64,000 nt of DNA from Colwellia sp. Arc7-635 (GTDB lineage: Bacteria; Pseudomonadota; Gammaproteobacteria; Enterobacterales; Alteromonadaceae). The stretch is from assembly GCF_003971255.1 (NCBI RefSeq), contig NZ_CP034660.1, positions 1,550,001-1,614,000 on the forward strand, in the 5' to 3' direction. Under the pieces are notes generated by a model. It was not told where the DNA came from. It saw only the letters and a list, made by a program, of their open reading frames with translations, and did no database searches. The stretch's first letter is position 1, and the number at the start of each line of letters is the position of its first letter. Position numbers and translations under genes: made by a program. Positions 26,431-35,637 of this stretch are shown here, in pieces.

Positions 26431-26854
26431 AACAATTACCTATTGATTAAAAACGTTAGCATAGTAGCAACAATAATAAGGGTCAAATATGATATATATC
26501 AAAGACTAAATAATCATTACTGACAAAAGTTAAAAACATAACTAACAAATTGATAAATAGCATAGTTAAGCTTTATTAGTCCGTAAATATTCTGGTTAAA
26601 TTTTACTACTTTGATGTATTGCTAATGAGTAGAAAAATAATAATTTAACGATTAACTCAGTAACAATTAAAAGTAGGGATAAAGCAATACTTCTTAGTAT
26701 CGTGAAGCGCTAAAGAGGGTATTTCTAGCGTTTTTTGATGAATACCGTTAATCTATCTCGTCATTTAAATTCACCATTAATATCAAGCGGATGAATAAAT
26801 TAAATTGCTTGTATAACTTTTAAGCTGTGGTGAATAAATTAGAGGAGAATACCG
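26431..26854. other. divergent intergenic region between DUF3083 and the M28 peptidase
   Basis: About 420 bases. A short stem CGCTA/TAGCG followed by six T lies at 26708-26736 on the plus strand with no gene ahead of it, so a small RNA ending there cannot be excluded. No reading frame is convincing. Confidence 0.35.
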
Positions 26855-28504
26855 TTGAATTATATTCGTGAGAAACGCCAACAAATACTATCTGGTGCTG
26901 GTGCTTTATTACTATCAATGAGTGCTTGCGCTCATGACAACTTTACTCAGGCATATCAATCGTTTGATATTAACGCTATTAAAGCGGATGTAAAAACATT
27001 GTCTTCAGATAAATTTGCCGGTCGAGAGCCCGCCACTGAAGGTGAAATATTAACAACAAGCATGTTAATTTCTCGCTTTAAAGAATTAGGTTTAGCCCCA
27101 GGTAATGGTGACAGCTATCTTCAAGCTGTACCAATGAATAGTATCGTTAGTGAACCGGTAAGTAACTTAACCATCGCTGATATGAGTTTTGACTTCCCAA
27201 AAAACTACGTAGCGAGTTCTCGTCAAACACGGACAAATATCAATTTAGAAAACTCAGAATTGGTCTTTGTTGGTTACGGAATTACCGCGCCAGAATATCA
27301 ATGGAATGATTATAAAAACGTTGATGTCAAAGGTAAAACCGTGGTTATTCTAGTGAATGACCCTGGCTATGCAACACAAGACCCCGCATTATTTGATGGC
27401 AATACCATGACGTATTACGGTCGTTGGACTTATAAATACGAAGAAGCAGCCCGCCAAGGTGCTGCGGGCGCTATCATTATTCATGAAACCAAACCTGCTA
27501 GCTATGGTTGGAATGTTATCGAAAGTAGCTGGACTGGTGCGCAATATCATTTACCAGCAAAAGAAGTCAATGAGCCGGTAGTTGATGTTGAAATGTGGAT
27601 CAGCACTGAGAAAGCACATGAATTAATGGCTAAAGCAGGTTTGGATTTCGAAACGTTAAAAGCAAAAGCATTATCTAAAAAATTCCAAGCAGTGCCTCTT
27701 AAGCTTAGCGCTAATATAAAAGTTAAAAATACCATTACTGATTCCGTATCAAATAATGTTATTGCGACTATTGCGAGCACTAAACGACCTGATGAACATG
27801 TACTTTATATGGGACACTGGGATCACTTAGGTTCTACCGTTATTGATGGAAAAAAAGTTATTTTCAATGGCGCGCATGACAATGCAACAGGTACCGCAGG
27901 TTTAATGCATATCGCTAAAGCTTATACATTGCTAGAAAAAGCACCTGAGCGTTCAGTTACTTTTGTCGCCGCGACGGCTGAAGAACAAGGTCGTTTAGGT
28001 TCTCGTTATTTTGCAAACCATCCAACGATGCCACTAAACAAAGTGGTAGGCCTAATTAATATGGATAGCTTAGACATTACCGGCTTAAAAAAAGACTTAA
28101 CTGTTGTTGGTTTTGGCAAATCAGAGATGGAAGAGTACTTAGCAAAAGCAGCGAAGCGCCAGGGACGTACATTAACGCCAGAGCAAACACCTGAGCGTGG
28201 TTACTATTATCGTTCTGATCACTTCAGCTTAGCTAAGAAGGGCGTTCCTGCATTAAGCGCAGGCGGAGGCTCTACATGGCTTAACGCTGAACAAAAAGCG
28301 ATAGGCGATCAGGTGTCAGCTTTAGTGGCGAAGTGTTATCACCAAACCTGTGATGAATACAACGAAAATTGGGGCTGGCAGGGCATGGTGGCCGAGCTAC
28401 AAGTTTTCTTTGAAACAGGCTTGATGTTAAGCAATACAAAAGACTGGCCAAACTGGCATGAAGGGACTGAGTTCAAAGTCACACGTGATGCTATGATGAA
28501 ATAA
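26855..28504 (+). CDS. M28 family zinc metallopeptidase, exported
   Basis: A 549-aa protein starting at TTG with GAGGAGA eight bases ahead. The N-terminus has a signal sequence ending SMSACAHD, compatible with a lipobox (C at residue 27) or with signal peptidase I. A protease-associated insert occupies about residues 110-280. The M28 zinc ligands are visible: HWDHLGS (His), DNATGTAG (Asp), EEQGRLGS (catalytic Glu pair), NMDSLDI (Asp) and YYRSDHFSLAK (His). It should cleave N-terminal amino acids from peptides in the periplasm or outside. A terminator follows within 30 bases. Confidence 0.92.
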   Translation: MNYIREKRQQILSGAGALLLSMSACAHDNFTQAYQSFDINAIKADVKTLSSDKFAGREPATEGEILTTSMLISRFKELGLAPGNGDSYLQAVPMNSIVSEPVSNLTIADMSFDFPKNYVASSRQTRTNINLENSELVFVGYGITAPEYQWNDYKNVDVKGKTVVILVNDPGYATQDPALFDGNTMTYYGRWTYKYEEAARQGAAGAIIIHETKPASYGWNVIESSWTGAQYHLPAKEVNEPVVDVEMWISTEKAHELMAKAGLDFETLKAKALSKKFQAVPLKLSANIKVKNTITDSVSNNVIATIASTKRPDEHVLYMGHWDHLGSTVIDGKKVIFNGAHDNATGTAGLMHIAKAYTLLEKAPERSVTFVAATAEEQGRLGSRYFANHPTMPLNKVVGLINMDSLDITGLKKDLTVVGFGKSEMEEYLAKAAKRQGRTLTPEQTPERGYYYRSDHFSLAKKGVPALSAGGGSTWLNAEQKAIGDQVSALVAKCYHQTCDEYNENWGWQGMVAELQVFFETGLMLSNTKDWPNWHEGTEFKVTRDAMMK

Positions 28505-28531
28505 CATTAATATTGAGGTTAAATATTATAT

Positions 28532-28558
28532 AAAGGCTGCGATATTCGCGGCCTTTTT
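28532..28558 (+). terminator. terminator after the M28 peptidase gene
   Basis: AAAGGCTGCG pairs with CGCGGCCTTT around ATATT (one mismatch), followed by a T-run. Confidence 0.8.
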
Positions 28559-28716
28559 GCTATTTATCTGCCCAATTCATTAATCTAATTGATGTAAATT
28601 ACTGAATTTAGCCTTTATTCAATAATATGAACTAATATTATCTCTATCGCTAAAACAAATGACAACTTACATAATGCTAAATGCATATGTAATAAAAATA
28701 TGAGGTACGCCTATTA

Positions 28717-31191
28717 ATGAGCAGTGCAATAAGTCCTCACTTACAATTATTTGAAAAACAAATACTAAGTTTAGTTCCATATGCCAGTAACGATAGACTA
28801 GGGTACTTAGTAAAAAAACTATTACCTGAAGAAAACCCTACTCAGCACCTTGCGGTTAAAAATGAAATAAAAAAGCTTGCGCAACAATCGACTAAAGTAA
28901 TTGATTTACGTCTACTTTTCGTTGATTGTGAAGAGGTAGAGCATAACAACCTGACTCATTACCTAGATCCTGAAGGCAAAGCACTATTTGATCAAAAGCT
29001 TCTTGAATATCAACATCTTTATACCATTGCTATTTATCATGAAATTTATGCAAACGCTCAAGAGCGTTCAGAAGTTAAAACAGTTAAAAATAGTGGAAAT
29101 AAAGCCTCTGCGTTCACAACAGATAAAGCTGAACCTAAACCTTTAGTAAATAAAAATAGAATCAATCATGAGGTAAAACAACTTAATTCTTCTTGTAAGG
29201 TCTTTGTTAACCCTATCATGGGCATGACAACGCAAGGAAAAGTAGATATTGGTGTTACAGCAAGTATTGAAAAAATGAATAACCGAAAAGTGGTTATTCG
29301 TACGACAAATGAAATAAGAGATATTAAATCTAATAAAGTATATTTATGGTTATACGACCATCATGCAGAAGTCGACTTCTCTGAAGAACTTGAACTTGGC
29401 TTTGTTATTATTGATAGTCAAAAGTCTTCGACGCATAACACCTTTGAGTACCTTCTCGAATACTCCGATCCTTTAACCGATAAACAAATGCGGGTTTTTT
29501 TCGGCTATTACCTAAGAAAAAAAAATCTAGCGATCATTGGACCAACAGAACAATTCATTACTCCGTTATTTGACTCTATTACCTCAAAAGGCTACGAGCA
29601 ATTATATTTAAACAAAACGCATGATATTCCATTACTTTGTTATAAAAGAAATGAGGAATGGCATGCAAAAATAGCGATGAAAACATCAGGTAATGATGAG
29701 CTATGGAGTTTTTTTAGTGATAAAAATCAAAACTTCCACTTACCAATATTACTTGGGCATAAAGATATTCAACGTGCTCTAAATGAGCGAAAAACAGTTG
29801 ATAAGTACGCATTGTTATTGAAATCTAGTTATAAGGAAACACTGAGTTACGCGCTTATTTGGTATGAAGATTTTGTCAATGACAGCAGTGTTAAAACCAT
29901 CTTTAATCGTTACTTTAAAAATGGTTTATTTAGAGTATTAAAAATATCGTCTTCATTTATTAACGCAGAAGAAGATGCTTATGTACCTTCAGCACTTCCT
30001 TGTCATGTTCACCCTAAAATGGCGGTTTTAAATAGAGCGACGCCTAAAGGGGCTTTAGACATGCTTAGTGGCTGTGATCACATGCTCACAGTGTCAGATA
30101 TAACGAGTTTATATGAAATCATATATCAGCCAATAAAAGGAGAGCTCACTGAGTTAGAGAGTTTATTACCCGAACGTTATCAGCTAAATGCAGTTGATGA
30201 GCTTTCTGCAACTGAAATAGTTACGGCTGAAAATGATGACTCAAGAAACGAAGACCGCTTTATTTTATCATTTGAGATGGCTGTTACACGCAGTAATAAT
30301 GTTGTTACACTTATTCCGGGTAAAACTAAAAATGTTTCTATACAAGGCTTATTAGTTACGCTAGAAAAAGCAACCGCATTCAAGGCGGGTGAAGAGATTG
30401 AAATTGAGCTGACTATACCTTTTATCGATCAAAAACGTACGCTTGAAAAGCAAAAATATGTAGTGCTTGGCTATGATAGTGATGGTGCTGTGCGCTTGCT
30501 AATGAATGCAATTGAAAGTAAGCATTTAGCTTGTAAAGCGATACGAAAGTATCTTTATCAACATATTGATAATCTTGAAGCTTGTGGGAAACGTGGTAGT
30601 CGCATTTATGGGCTACAAAAAGCGATGAGAAATATTTATGCTCATAATCATTTCTCAATTCCATTTTATTTAAAAGCAACTAAGCATCAACAATACATCA
30701 ATGCAGCAAGTTTTAGTGGTAATTCAGCCCTTAAGCACCTTGTCTATAAAAATGATAACAGTGAAGAAATAATTCTCAACTTATTAAGTAATCAAGGCTT
30801 TCGAAATTCATGCTTATCGATTATTGCGGCTTTGTCATACCAAAAGCTATCTGCACGTGCTTTCTATATTTTAGTTTTGCCTAAAGACAAAAATGAAAAC
30901 GAAGAATATTCGTTTTGGTACCGTGATATCTCTGCTTTAAAGAAATCGTCAGAACTACAAAGCTACACAAGAAAAGCTACAAACTTAGGACAACCTGCCA
31001 TTTTAAAAATTGAATTGAAAAAAAGTAATGAAGTTAGGAATATGTATTACCGCGACGAAATAAGTTATTTAAAGAGCTTAGATAAAGAGCTAGCTGAAGA
31101 GTTAGAGATTCAATTAAAAAGCACGATTGGTATCGGAGAAGTAACCGACTTAACTGACATCGCAATCGACATGATCACTAATACTAAATAA
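28717..31191 (+). CDS. large PilZ-domain-like protein (possible c-di-GMP effector)
   Basis: An 824-aa soluble protein. It resembles the roughly 800-aa PilZ-domain proteins of Shewanella and relatives. PilZ-like blocks are seen around residues 180-235 (NRKVVIRTTNEIRDIKSNKVYLWL) and 520-600 (MAVTRSNNVVTLIPGKTKNVSIQGLLVTLEKATAFKAGEEIEIELTIPFI); the second has the N-x-S-x-x-G-x-x pattern of PilZ, while a clear RxxxR is lacking, so c-di-GMP binding is not certain. The N-terminal third is helical and charged, with a Lys-rich linker near residues 120-150. No membrane segment. Alone on its strand; the tRNA array begins on the other strand just downstream. Confidence 0.65.
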   Translation: MSSAISPHLQLFEKQILSLVPYASNDRLGYLVKKLLPEENPTQHLAVKNEIKKLAQQSTKVIDLRLLFVDCEEVEHNNLTHYLDPEGKALFDQKLLEYQHLYTIAIYHEIYANAQERSEVKTVKNSGNKASAFTTDKAEPKPLVNKNRINHEVKQLNSSCKVFVNPIMGMTTQGKVDIGVTASIEKMNNRKVVIRTTNEIRDIKSNKVYLWLYDHHAEVDFSEELELGFVIIDSQKSSTHNTFEYLLEYSDPLTDKQMRVFFGYYLRKKNLAIIGPTEQFITPLFDSITSKGYEQLYLNKTHDIPLLCYKRNEEWHAKIAMKTSGNDELWSFFSDKNQNFHLPILLGHKDIQRALNERKTVDKYALLLKSSYKETLSYALIWYEDFVNDSSVKTIFNRYFKNGLFRVLKISSSFINAEEDAYVPSALPCHVHPKMAVLNRATPKGALDMLSGCDHMLTVSDITSLYEIIYQPIKGELTELESLLPERYQLNAVDELSATEIVTAENDDSRNEDRFILSFEMAVTRSNNVVTLIPGKTKNVSIQGLLVTLEKATAFKAGEEIEIELTIPFIDQKRTLEKQKYVVLGYDSDGAVRLLMNAIESKHLACKAIRKYLYQHIDNLEACGKRGSRIYGLQKAMRNIYAHNHFSIPFYLKATKHQQYINAASFSGNSALKHLVYKNDNSEEIILNLLSNQGFRNSCLSIIAALSYQKLSARAFYILVLPKDKNENEEYSFWYRDISALKKSSELQSYTRKATNLGQPAILKIELKKSNEVRNMYYRDEISYLKSLDKELAEELEIQLKSTIGIGEVTDLTDIAIDMITNTK

Positions 31192-31240
31192 ATTGCTCAC
31201 AGTTCATCGCGCGGATTAGTAAGAGGGCTTTAGAGCATAA

Positions 31241-31293
31241 ACGTTATCGGTTAACAGCACAGTCCATTGCTCTACCAACTGAGCTATTGATAT
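31241..31293 (-). pseudogene. tRNA-Asn remnant 7 (partial)
   Basis: Only the D-arm and altered anticodon-arm side remain (matches from the D-arm through GGACTGTGCTGTTAACC); the T-arm and 3' acceptor are gone. The last member of the array. Confidence 0.7.
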
Positions 31294-31313
31294 GTTGAAC
31301 TCAAACTCAAGAC

Positions 31314-31340
31314 GAAAAAAAAACTGCTAAAAGCAGGTTT
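31314..31340 (-). terminator. array terminator, fifth copy
   Basis: Copy of the repeated terminator, minus strand: CCTGC-TTTTA-GCAG followed by seven or more T. One stem mismatch compared with the first copy. Confidence 0.7.
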
Positions 31341-31348
31341 CTTTAATG

Positions 31349-31434
31349 TGGCTCCTCAACCTGGACTTGAACCAGGGACAAACGCTATTTGTTAACAGCA
31401 CAGTCCGTTGCTTTACCAACTAAGTTATTGATAT
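31349..31434 (-). pseudogene. tRNA-Asn remnant 6
   Basis: T-arm and CCA end are intact, but the 5' acceptor strand is replaced (ATATCAATA) and cannot pair with TTGAGGA. Anticodon arm of the type ending CAAATAGCG. D-arm mutated (AACTTAG for the GCTCAG region). Confidence 0.8.
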
Positions 31435-31479
31435 GTTGAACTTAAACTTAAACTTAAACTTAAACTCAAATTCAAGACG

Positions 31480-31509
31480 AAAAAAAACCTGCTAAAAGCA
31501 GGTTTTTTT
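31480..31509 (-). terminator. array terminator, fourth copy
   Basis: Minus strand: AACCTGC-TTTTA-GCAGGTT followed by a run of T. Intact stem. Confidence 0.75.
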
Positions 31510-31513
31510 AAAG

Positions 31514-31599
31514 TGGCTCCTCAACCTGGACTTGAGTCAGGGACAAACGCTATTTGTTAACAGCACAGTCCGTTGCTCTACCAACTGAGCTATTGTTCT
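31514..31599 (-). pseudogene. tRNA-Asn remnant 5
   Basis: D-arm intact, altered anticodon arm (GCTGTTAACAAATAGC), one T-arm change (CTGACTC), 5' acceptor strand lost. Confidence 0.8.
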
Positions 31600-31648
31600 T
31601 TCTAATATAACCGCTATCAATAAAATTGTTAGCCATTACTTAATAATG

Positions 31649-31736
31649 TGGCTCCTTAACCTGGACTTGAACCAGAGGCAAACGCTGACTTTTATAACAG
31701 CACGGTCCGTTGCTTTACCAACAGAGTTATTAATAT
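31649..31736 (-). pseudogene. tRNA-Asn remnant 4
   Basis: Anticodon arm replaced by a hairpin GCTG...CAGC with 10-nt loop; D-arm mutated, 5' acceptor strand replaced by ATATTAATA, T-arm CCTCTGG. Confidence 0.8.
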
Positions 31737-31749
31737 CAAATTCCAGACG

Positions 31750-31779
31750 AAAAAAAAACTGCTAAAAGCAGGTTTTTTT
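31750..31779 (-). terminator. array terminator, third copy
   Basis: Minus strand: CCTGC-TTTTA-GCAG-T followed by eight T; one stem mismatch. Confidence 0.7.
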
Positions 31780-31783
31780 AAAG

Positions 31784-31869
31784 TAGCTCCTCAACCTGGA
31801 CTTGAATCAGGGGCAAACGCTATTTGTTAACAGCACAGTCCGTTGCTCTACCAACTGAGCTATTGAGGA
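31784..31869 (-). pseudogene. tRNA-Asn remnant 3, acceptor stem intact
   Basis: The best-preserved altered copy. It keeps the 7-bp acceptor stem TCCTCAA/TTGAGGA and the D-arm; the anticodon arm carries an insertion (CTGTG before CTGTTAA, then CAAATAGCG), the T-stem has one mismatch, and the encoded 3' end is CTA, not CCA. Confidence 0.82.
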
Positions 31870-31926
31870 ATTGTTCTTTCTAATATAATTGCTATCAATA
31901 AAATTGCTAGCCATTACTTAATAATG

Positions 31927-32014
31927 TGGCTCCTCAACCTGGACTTGAACCAGAGGCAAACGCTGACTTCTACAACAGCACTGTCCGTTGCTTTACCAAC
32001 AGAGTTATTAATAT
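31927..32014 (-). pseudogene. tRNA-Asn remnant 2
   Basis: Anticodon arm hairpin GCTG-TTGTAGAAGT-CAGC; 5' acceptor strand replaced; T-arm and CCA retained. Confidence 0.8.
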
Positions 32015-32027
32015 CAAATTCCAGACG

Positions 32028-32057
32028 AAAAAAAACCTGCTAAAAGCAGGTTTTTTT
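32028..32057 (-). terminator. array terminator, second copy
   Basis: Minus strand: AACCTGC-TTTTA-GCAGGTT followed by eight T. Confidence 0.78.
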
Positions 32058-32061
32058 AAAG

Positions 32062-32149
32062 TGGCTCCTCAGCCTGGACTTGAACCAGGGACAAACGCTG
32101 ACTTTTATAACAGCACAGTCCGTTGCTCTAGCAACTGAGCTATTAATAT
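32062..32149 (-). pseudogene. tRNA-Asn remnant 1
   Basis: Anticodon arm hairpin GCTG-TTATAAAAGT-CAGC; one D-loop change (GTTGCTAG); acceptor 5' strand replaced by ATATTAATA; T-arm and CCA intact. Confidence 0.8.
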
Positions 32150-32162
32150 CAAATTCGAGACG

Positions 32163-32190
32163 AAAAAAAACCTGCTAAAAGCAGGTTTCT
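32163..32190 (-). terminator. array terminator, first copy, after the last intact tRNA-Asn
   Basis: Minus strand: AAACCTGC-TTTTA-GCAGGTTT followed by a T-run and CG. It lies 7 bases after the third intact tRNA and should end the functional transcript. Confidence 0.88.
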
Positions 32191-32196
32191 TTAATG

Positions 32197-32272
32197 TGGC
32201 TCCTCAACCTGGACTTGAACCAGGGACAAACGGATTAACAGTCCGTTGCTCTACCAACTGAGCTATTGAGGA
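32197..32272 (-). tRNA. tRNA-Asn(GTT), third gene of the array
   Basis: 76 nt with CCA encoded. Acceptor TCCTCAA/TTGAGGA, D-stem GCTC/GAGC, anticodon arm ACGGA-CTGTTAA-TCCGT with GTT anticodon at 32237-32239, T-arm CCTGG-TTCAAGT-CCAGG. Identical to the other two intact genes. Confidence 0.97.
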
Positions 32273-32329
32273 ATTGTTCTTTCTAATATAACCGCTATCA
32301 ATAAAATTGTTAGCCATTACTTAATAATG

Positions 32330-32405
32330 TGGCTCCTCAACCTGGACTTGAACCAGGGACAAACGGATTAACAGTCCGTTGCTCTACCAACTGAGCTATT
32401 GAGGA
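32330..32405 (-). tRNA. tRNA-Asn(GTT), second gene of the array
   Basis: Same 76-nt sequence as its neighbours; GTT anticodon at 32370-32372. Separated from each neighbour by a repeated spacer of about 57 bases, so all three are probably cut from one precursor. Confidence 0.97.
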
Positions 32406-32462
32406 ATTGTTCTTTCTAACATAACCGCTATCAATTTAATTGCTAGCCATTATTTAATAATT

Positions 32463-32538
32463 TGGCTCCTCAACCTGGACTTGAACCAGGGACAAACGGA
32501 TTAACAGTCCGTTGCTCTACCAACTGAGCTATTGAGGA
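32463..32538 (-). tRNA. tRNA-Asn(GTT), first gene of the array
   Basis: Promoter-proximal copy. Full cloverleaf, CCA encoded, GTT anticodon at 32503-32505. It begins about 36 bases downstream of a consensus promoter. Confidence 0.97.
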
Positions 32539-32574
32539 ATTGTTTTGAAAGCCACTAGTGGCTAACGGGGCGGA

Positions 32575-32603
32575 ATATTAAAGGGCGCCAGTCATACTGT
32601 CAA
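32575..32603 (-). promoter_or_regulatory. consensus promoter of the tRNA-Asn array
   Basis: Minus strand: -35 TTGACA (32598-32603), 17-base spacer, -10 TAATAT (32575-32580). The bases after the -10 are TCCGCCCC, a GC-rich discriminator typical of stable-RNA promoters under stringent control. Confidence 0.9.
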
Positions 32604-33139
32604 CACTAAATGTTGAAAAAAATCATTTAAATTGTCGTTTGCTCAAATTGCAACCAAACTAGCTGACTTTTGATTAGGTTTTGTCGAAAAAACAGTCAGC
32701 GATATAAAAGGCAATATAAAATGTCCGCGTAACTTTTTATATTTTGGCTGGTGTTAATAAATATTTTTATGAAATAAAGCATTCTTACAGCTAAATTCTA
32801 TCGAATATATATTTTCTCTGCTCTATTTTTTACAAATAAACAGCTATTAAAAAAATTTAAGCTAACTAGAAGTAACTAAAAACCAACAAAGCTAAAGTAT
32901 TTTAAGGGTGGGTGATGTTCTATGCTGTAAAAATCGTGATAAAAGTACTTGTTCTCGTTAGTGGTTTCGCCACTTCATAACACCATAGCGTTAGTGCCGT
33001 TATTTATTGTCACCGTCGTTTATTATTAGATCATGAGTTCATCAACGCTTAAATGCCTGTGCATGATGTATTAACTAAGCAATATTCGCTCACTTGCTAG
33101 ATAGTAAAGTCATAAAGGCAACCCCAGGTAATAAGTGTC
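32604..33139. other. intergenic stretch between tRNA promoter and repeat copy 3
   Basis: About 530 AT-rich bases without a convincing reading frame or RNA gene. Confidence 0.4.
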
Positions 33140-33405
33140 TATACCCAAGCCACTTGAAGATGCAGGATTCAGCAAGGCGAGAAAGGGTTAGCACCAAGGC
33201 ATTGATTGAAGAGAATGGTTGTTCCATTGTCGAAATCAATAACGCCGGAGATGACCCTTTATCGGCTTGCCCGAAGGGAGCTAAGCTAGAAAACCAACTC
33301 CGCGTTGCAGCACTCGATAAGGGAATAACCATTGTCATCGTGCTGCGCCTTGACCTGATTTCCTAGCTTAGCTCTGAAACTGCATCTTCAAGTGGTTTGG
33401 GTATA
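33140..33405 (+). repeat. 266-bp foldback element, copy 3
   Basis: Same length, orientation and ends as copies 1 and 2 (TATACCCAAG...GGTTTGGGTATA). Stem pairs ATTGATT/AATCAAT and GCAGCAC/GTGCTGC are both kept. Differences from copy 2 are scattered: G for T in GCAAGGCGAG, G for C in ATCGGCTTG, A for T in GTCATCGTG. Changes in the internal open frame hit all codon positions, which argues against a coding role. Confidence 0.92.
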
Positions 33406-34266
33406 TATCATGTTAGGAATTTTCAACGCTTTTAATTAACATCTTTAAGGATACTTAATCGAGCCTACTGTATGAAAGCAACCTTGCGAGCGAAATAACT
33501 CACCAAGTTATATCAGTAGCAAAATTTCCTGTTGTATACGTTTTATTAAATCCCCAACTATTGTGGTGTGACTTTATGTCATGACAGTAGATTTAACATT
33601 GTGTGGAAATAAAGAGATGTTAACGTCTAATGTCGTGTGGAAATATTACGCATTGAGACAATAAATGAAATAACTCACAATTTCTGTGGGTAACTTTGTT
33701 AATAAGCAGTCTTAAAAGTACTTAAAGCTATATTTTATAGGCTCTTCAGCTCTAGGTTGAAAAGTAACCATCATAGAGTAAAGCCTCTAGTTTTCAAATT
33801 TACGTTTATCTTCATGTTCAAATTCACCACATTAATGCGAAAAAAACGCTCTGTTTTGCATTAATGTCAACAAAATCTTAATTATTATTAACTATTGTGC
33901 TCTTGCTGTGACTATAAAAATTATACCTGTGGATAACTGTGTGGGTTAAAATGTAAGCTTTAGTAACATGACATATTAAGTTACCTCTTGATGATTGGCG
34001 CTTGTAATTTTTTGTGCGAAAGTAATCGCGAAACAATAGTTAAGCGGGCAATGTACTAAAGGAACGTATTAATATTTCTTTATCTCAGTGTTACAACGTC
34101 GGTAGGCGCTTACAAACGTAAAAATTGATATTTAATTAAACTGGCTTTAGTTCTTTTCGTTATTTTAGTTTTGAAGCCTTGAAATAAAATATTTACGTAG
34201 CGAGTCCTATCACTATCTTTTACAATGGTAAATGCATTCGATTTATCATCAGTTTTGAAATTATTA
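33406..34266. other. intergenic stretch ahead of the MATE-uvrB pair, with a DnaA-box match
   Basis: About 860 bases without a gene. One perfect DnaA-box word, TGTGGATAA (33928-33936), and a close one, TGTGGGTAA, near 33686. Two direct repeats of the word TGTGGAAATA occur at 33601-33650. The promoter for the downstream pair should be here. Too few boxes to call an origin. Confidence 0.4.
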
Positions 34267-35637
34267 ATGACTAAAATTAAAAAAAATCGCCAACTAAATC
34301 TCCTTAAAGACCCCGTAGCCCCCACCTTGAAATCAATGACGATTCCCATGATTTACGGCATGATTTTATTGATGACGTTTAACTTAGTTGACACATTTTT
34401 TGTTGGTTTACTTGGTACCGAGCCATTAGCGGCGATTAGTTTTACTTTTCCTATTACCTTCACCGTGATCAGTTTGACCATAGGTTTAGGAATTGGCACC
34501 TCAGCTGTTATCGCGAGAGCGCTAGGTAAGGGCGACAAAGAATCAGCTAAAAGTTTAGCCACGAGTGCCTTATATTTAGCGTCAATAGTTGTTGGCATAC
34601 TTGCGGTTGTTGGTTATTTTCTTATTGATGAAACTTTTTTACTTTTAGGGGCAAGTGAAGCACTACTGCCTTTAATTCATCAATATATGGATATTTGGTT
34701 TTTAGGTTGTATTTGTTTAATTGGCCCAATGATTGGTAACGCAGTTTTACGCGCCTCGGGCGATACTAAAACACCCAGTCTAATCATGGGGAGTGCGGGC
34801 TTAATCAACGCGATATTAGACCCTATTTTGATTTTTGGTTTTGGCCCAGTGCCTGCCATGGGTATTCAAGGCGCAGCCATTGCAACTTCAGTATCATGGA
34901 TATTTGGCTTAGGGTACGTGTTATATATTCTGGCTAAACGTGGACTCATTCATCAACAGTTGATGTCGATTAAAGACTTTATTAGTTCAGCACGGGGTAT
35001 TTTACATATCGGTTTACCGGCCGCGGGAGCAAACATGTTAACACCTGTTGCTTCTGCCGTATTAACCGCAATTGTCGCAAATTATGGCGCATCAGCAGTT
35101 GCTGCTTTTGGTGTTGGTTCAAGAATTGAATCTATTGCATGCTTGGTGGTACTAGCGCTATCAATGACCTTGCCACCTTTTATTAGCCAAAATTTTGGTG
35201 CCGGCAACATGAAACGTGTTGAAGATGGTTACAAAACATCAATAAAATTTGTTTTAGCCTGGCAAGTGCTTATTTATGTGGTGTTAGTACTGGCTGCACC
35301 TTACATAGCCCAAGTTTTTTCGAAAGAACAAGCGGTAGCCGACATTATTAAATTATTCATCTGGATTTTGCCATTAGGTTATGGCTTTCAGGGGGTTATC
35401 ATTCTAACGAACTCATCTTTTAATGCTCTGCACAAACCTATGGTCGCGTTATCGTTAAGTATTATTCGTTTATTTATTTGTTATGTGCCGCTCGCGTACA
35501 TCGGCAGCATTTGGTATGGGCTCGAAGGCTTTTTTATCGGCGCATTGATTGGTAACGTCGTCATGGCGACACTTTCATACCGCTTGTTTGATAAACAATG
35601 TAAAAAAGATCAGACAACGGTAGAGGTTATTGCTTAA
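34267..35637 (+). CDS. MATE family multidrug efflux transporter
   Basis: About 456 aa with twelve membrane helices in two six-helix halves. The first half has [37 protein letters not shown] and the second [40 protein letters not shown], both typical of MATE proteins, which exchange Na+ or H+ for cationic drugs. The ATG at 34267 ([10 protein letters not shown]) is preferred because it gives the family-like N-terminus; an ATG 42 bases upstream is also open and no ribosome site decides. Its stop overlaps the uvrB start as TAATG, so the two are translationally coupled. Confidence 0.93.
   Translation: MTKIKKNRQLNLLKDPVAPTLKSMTIPMIYGMILLMTFNLVDTFFVGLLGTEPLAAISFTFPITFTVISLTIGLGIGTSAVIARALGKGDKESAKSLATSALYLASIVVGILAVVGYFLIDETFLLLGASEALLPLIHQYMDIWFLGCICLIGPMIGNAVLRASGDTKTPSLIMGSAGLINAILDPILIFGFGPVPAMGIQGAAIATSVSWIFGLGYVLYILAKRGLIHQQLMSIKDFISSARGILHIGLPAAGANMLTPVASAVLTAIVANYGASAVAAFGVGSRIESIACLVVLALSMTLPPFISQNFGAGNMKRVEDGYKTSIKFVLAWQVLIYVVLVLAAPYIAQVFSKEQAVADIIKLFIWILPLGYGFQGVIILTNSSFNALHKPMVALSLSIIRLFICYVPLAYIGSIWYGLEGFFIGALIGNVVMATLSYRLFDKQCKKDQTTVEVIA

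Noticed and set aside
31926-32138. 70-codon open frame inside the tRNA array
   Set aside because: It runs antisense through tRNA-like remnants and repeats itself because the units repeat; no ribosome site.
31241-32538. CRISPR array
   Set aside because: The region is repetitive, but the units are tRNA genes, remnants and terminators of uneven length; no constant 23-47 bp repeat with unique spacers and no cas genes.
33601-33940. Possible replication origin from DnaA-like words (one TGTGGATAA, one TGTGGGTAA)
   Set aside because: Only one perfect box, no dnaA, dnaN, gidA or AT-rich unwinding pattern nearby, and neighbours are uvrB and a MATE gene.
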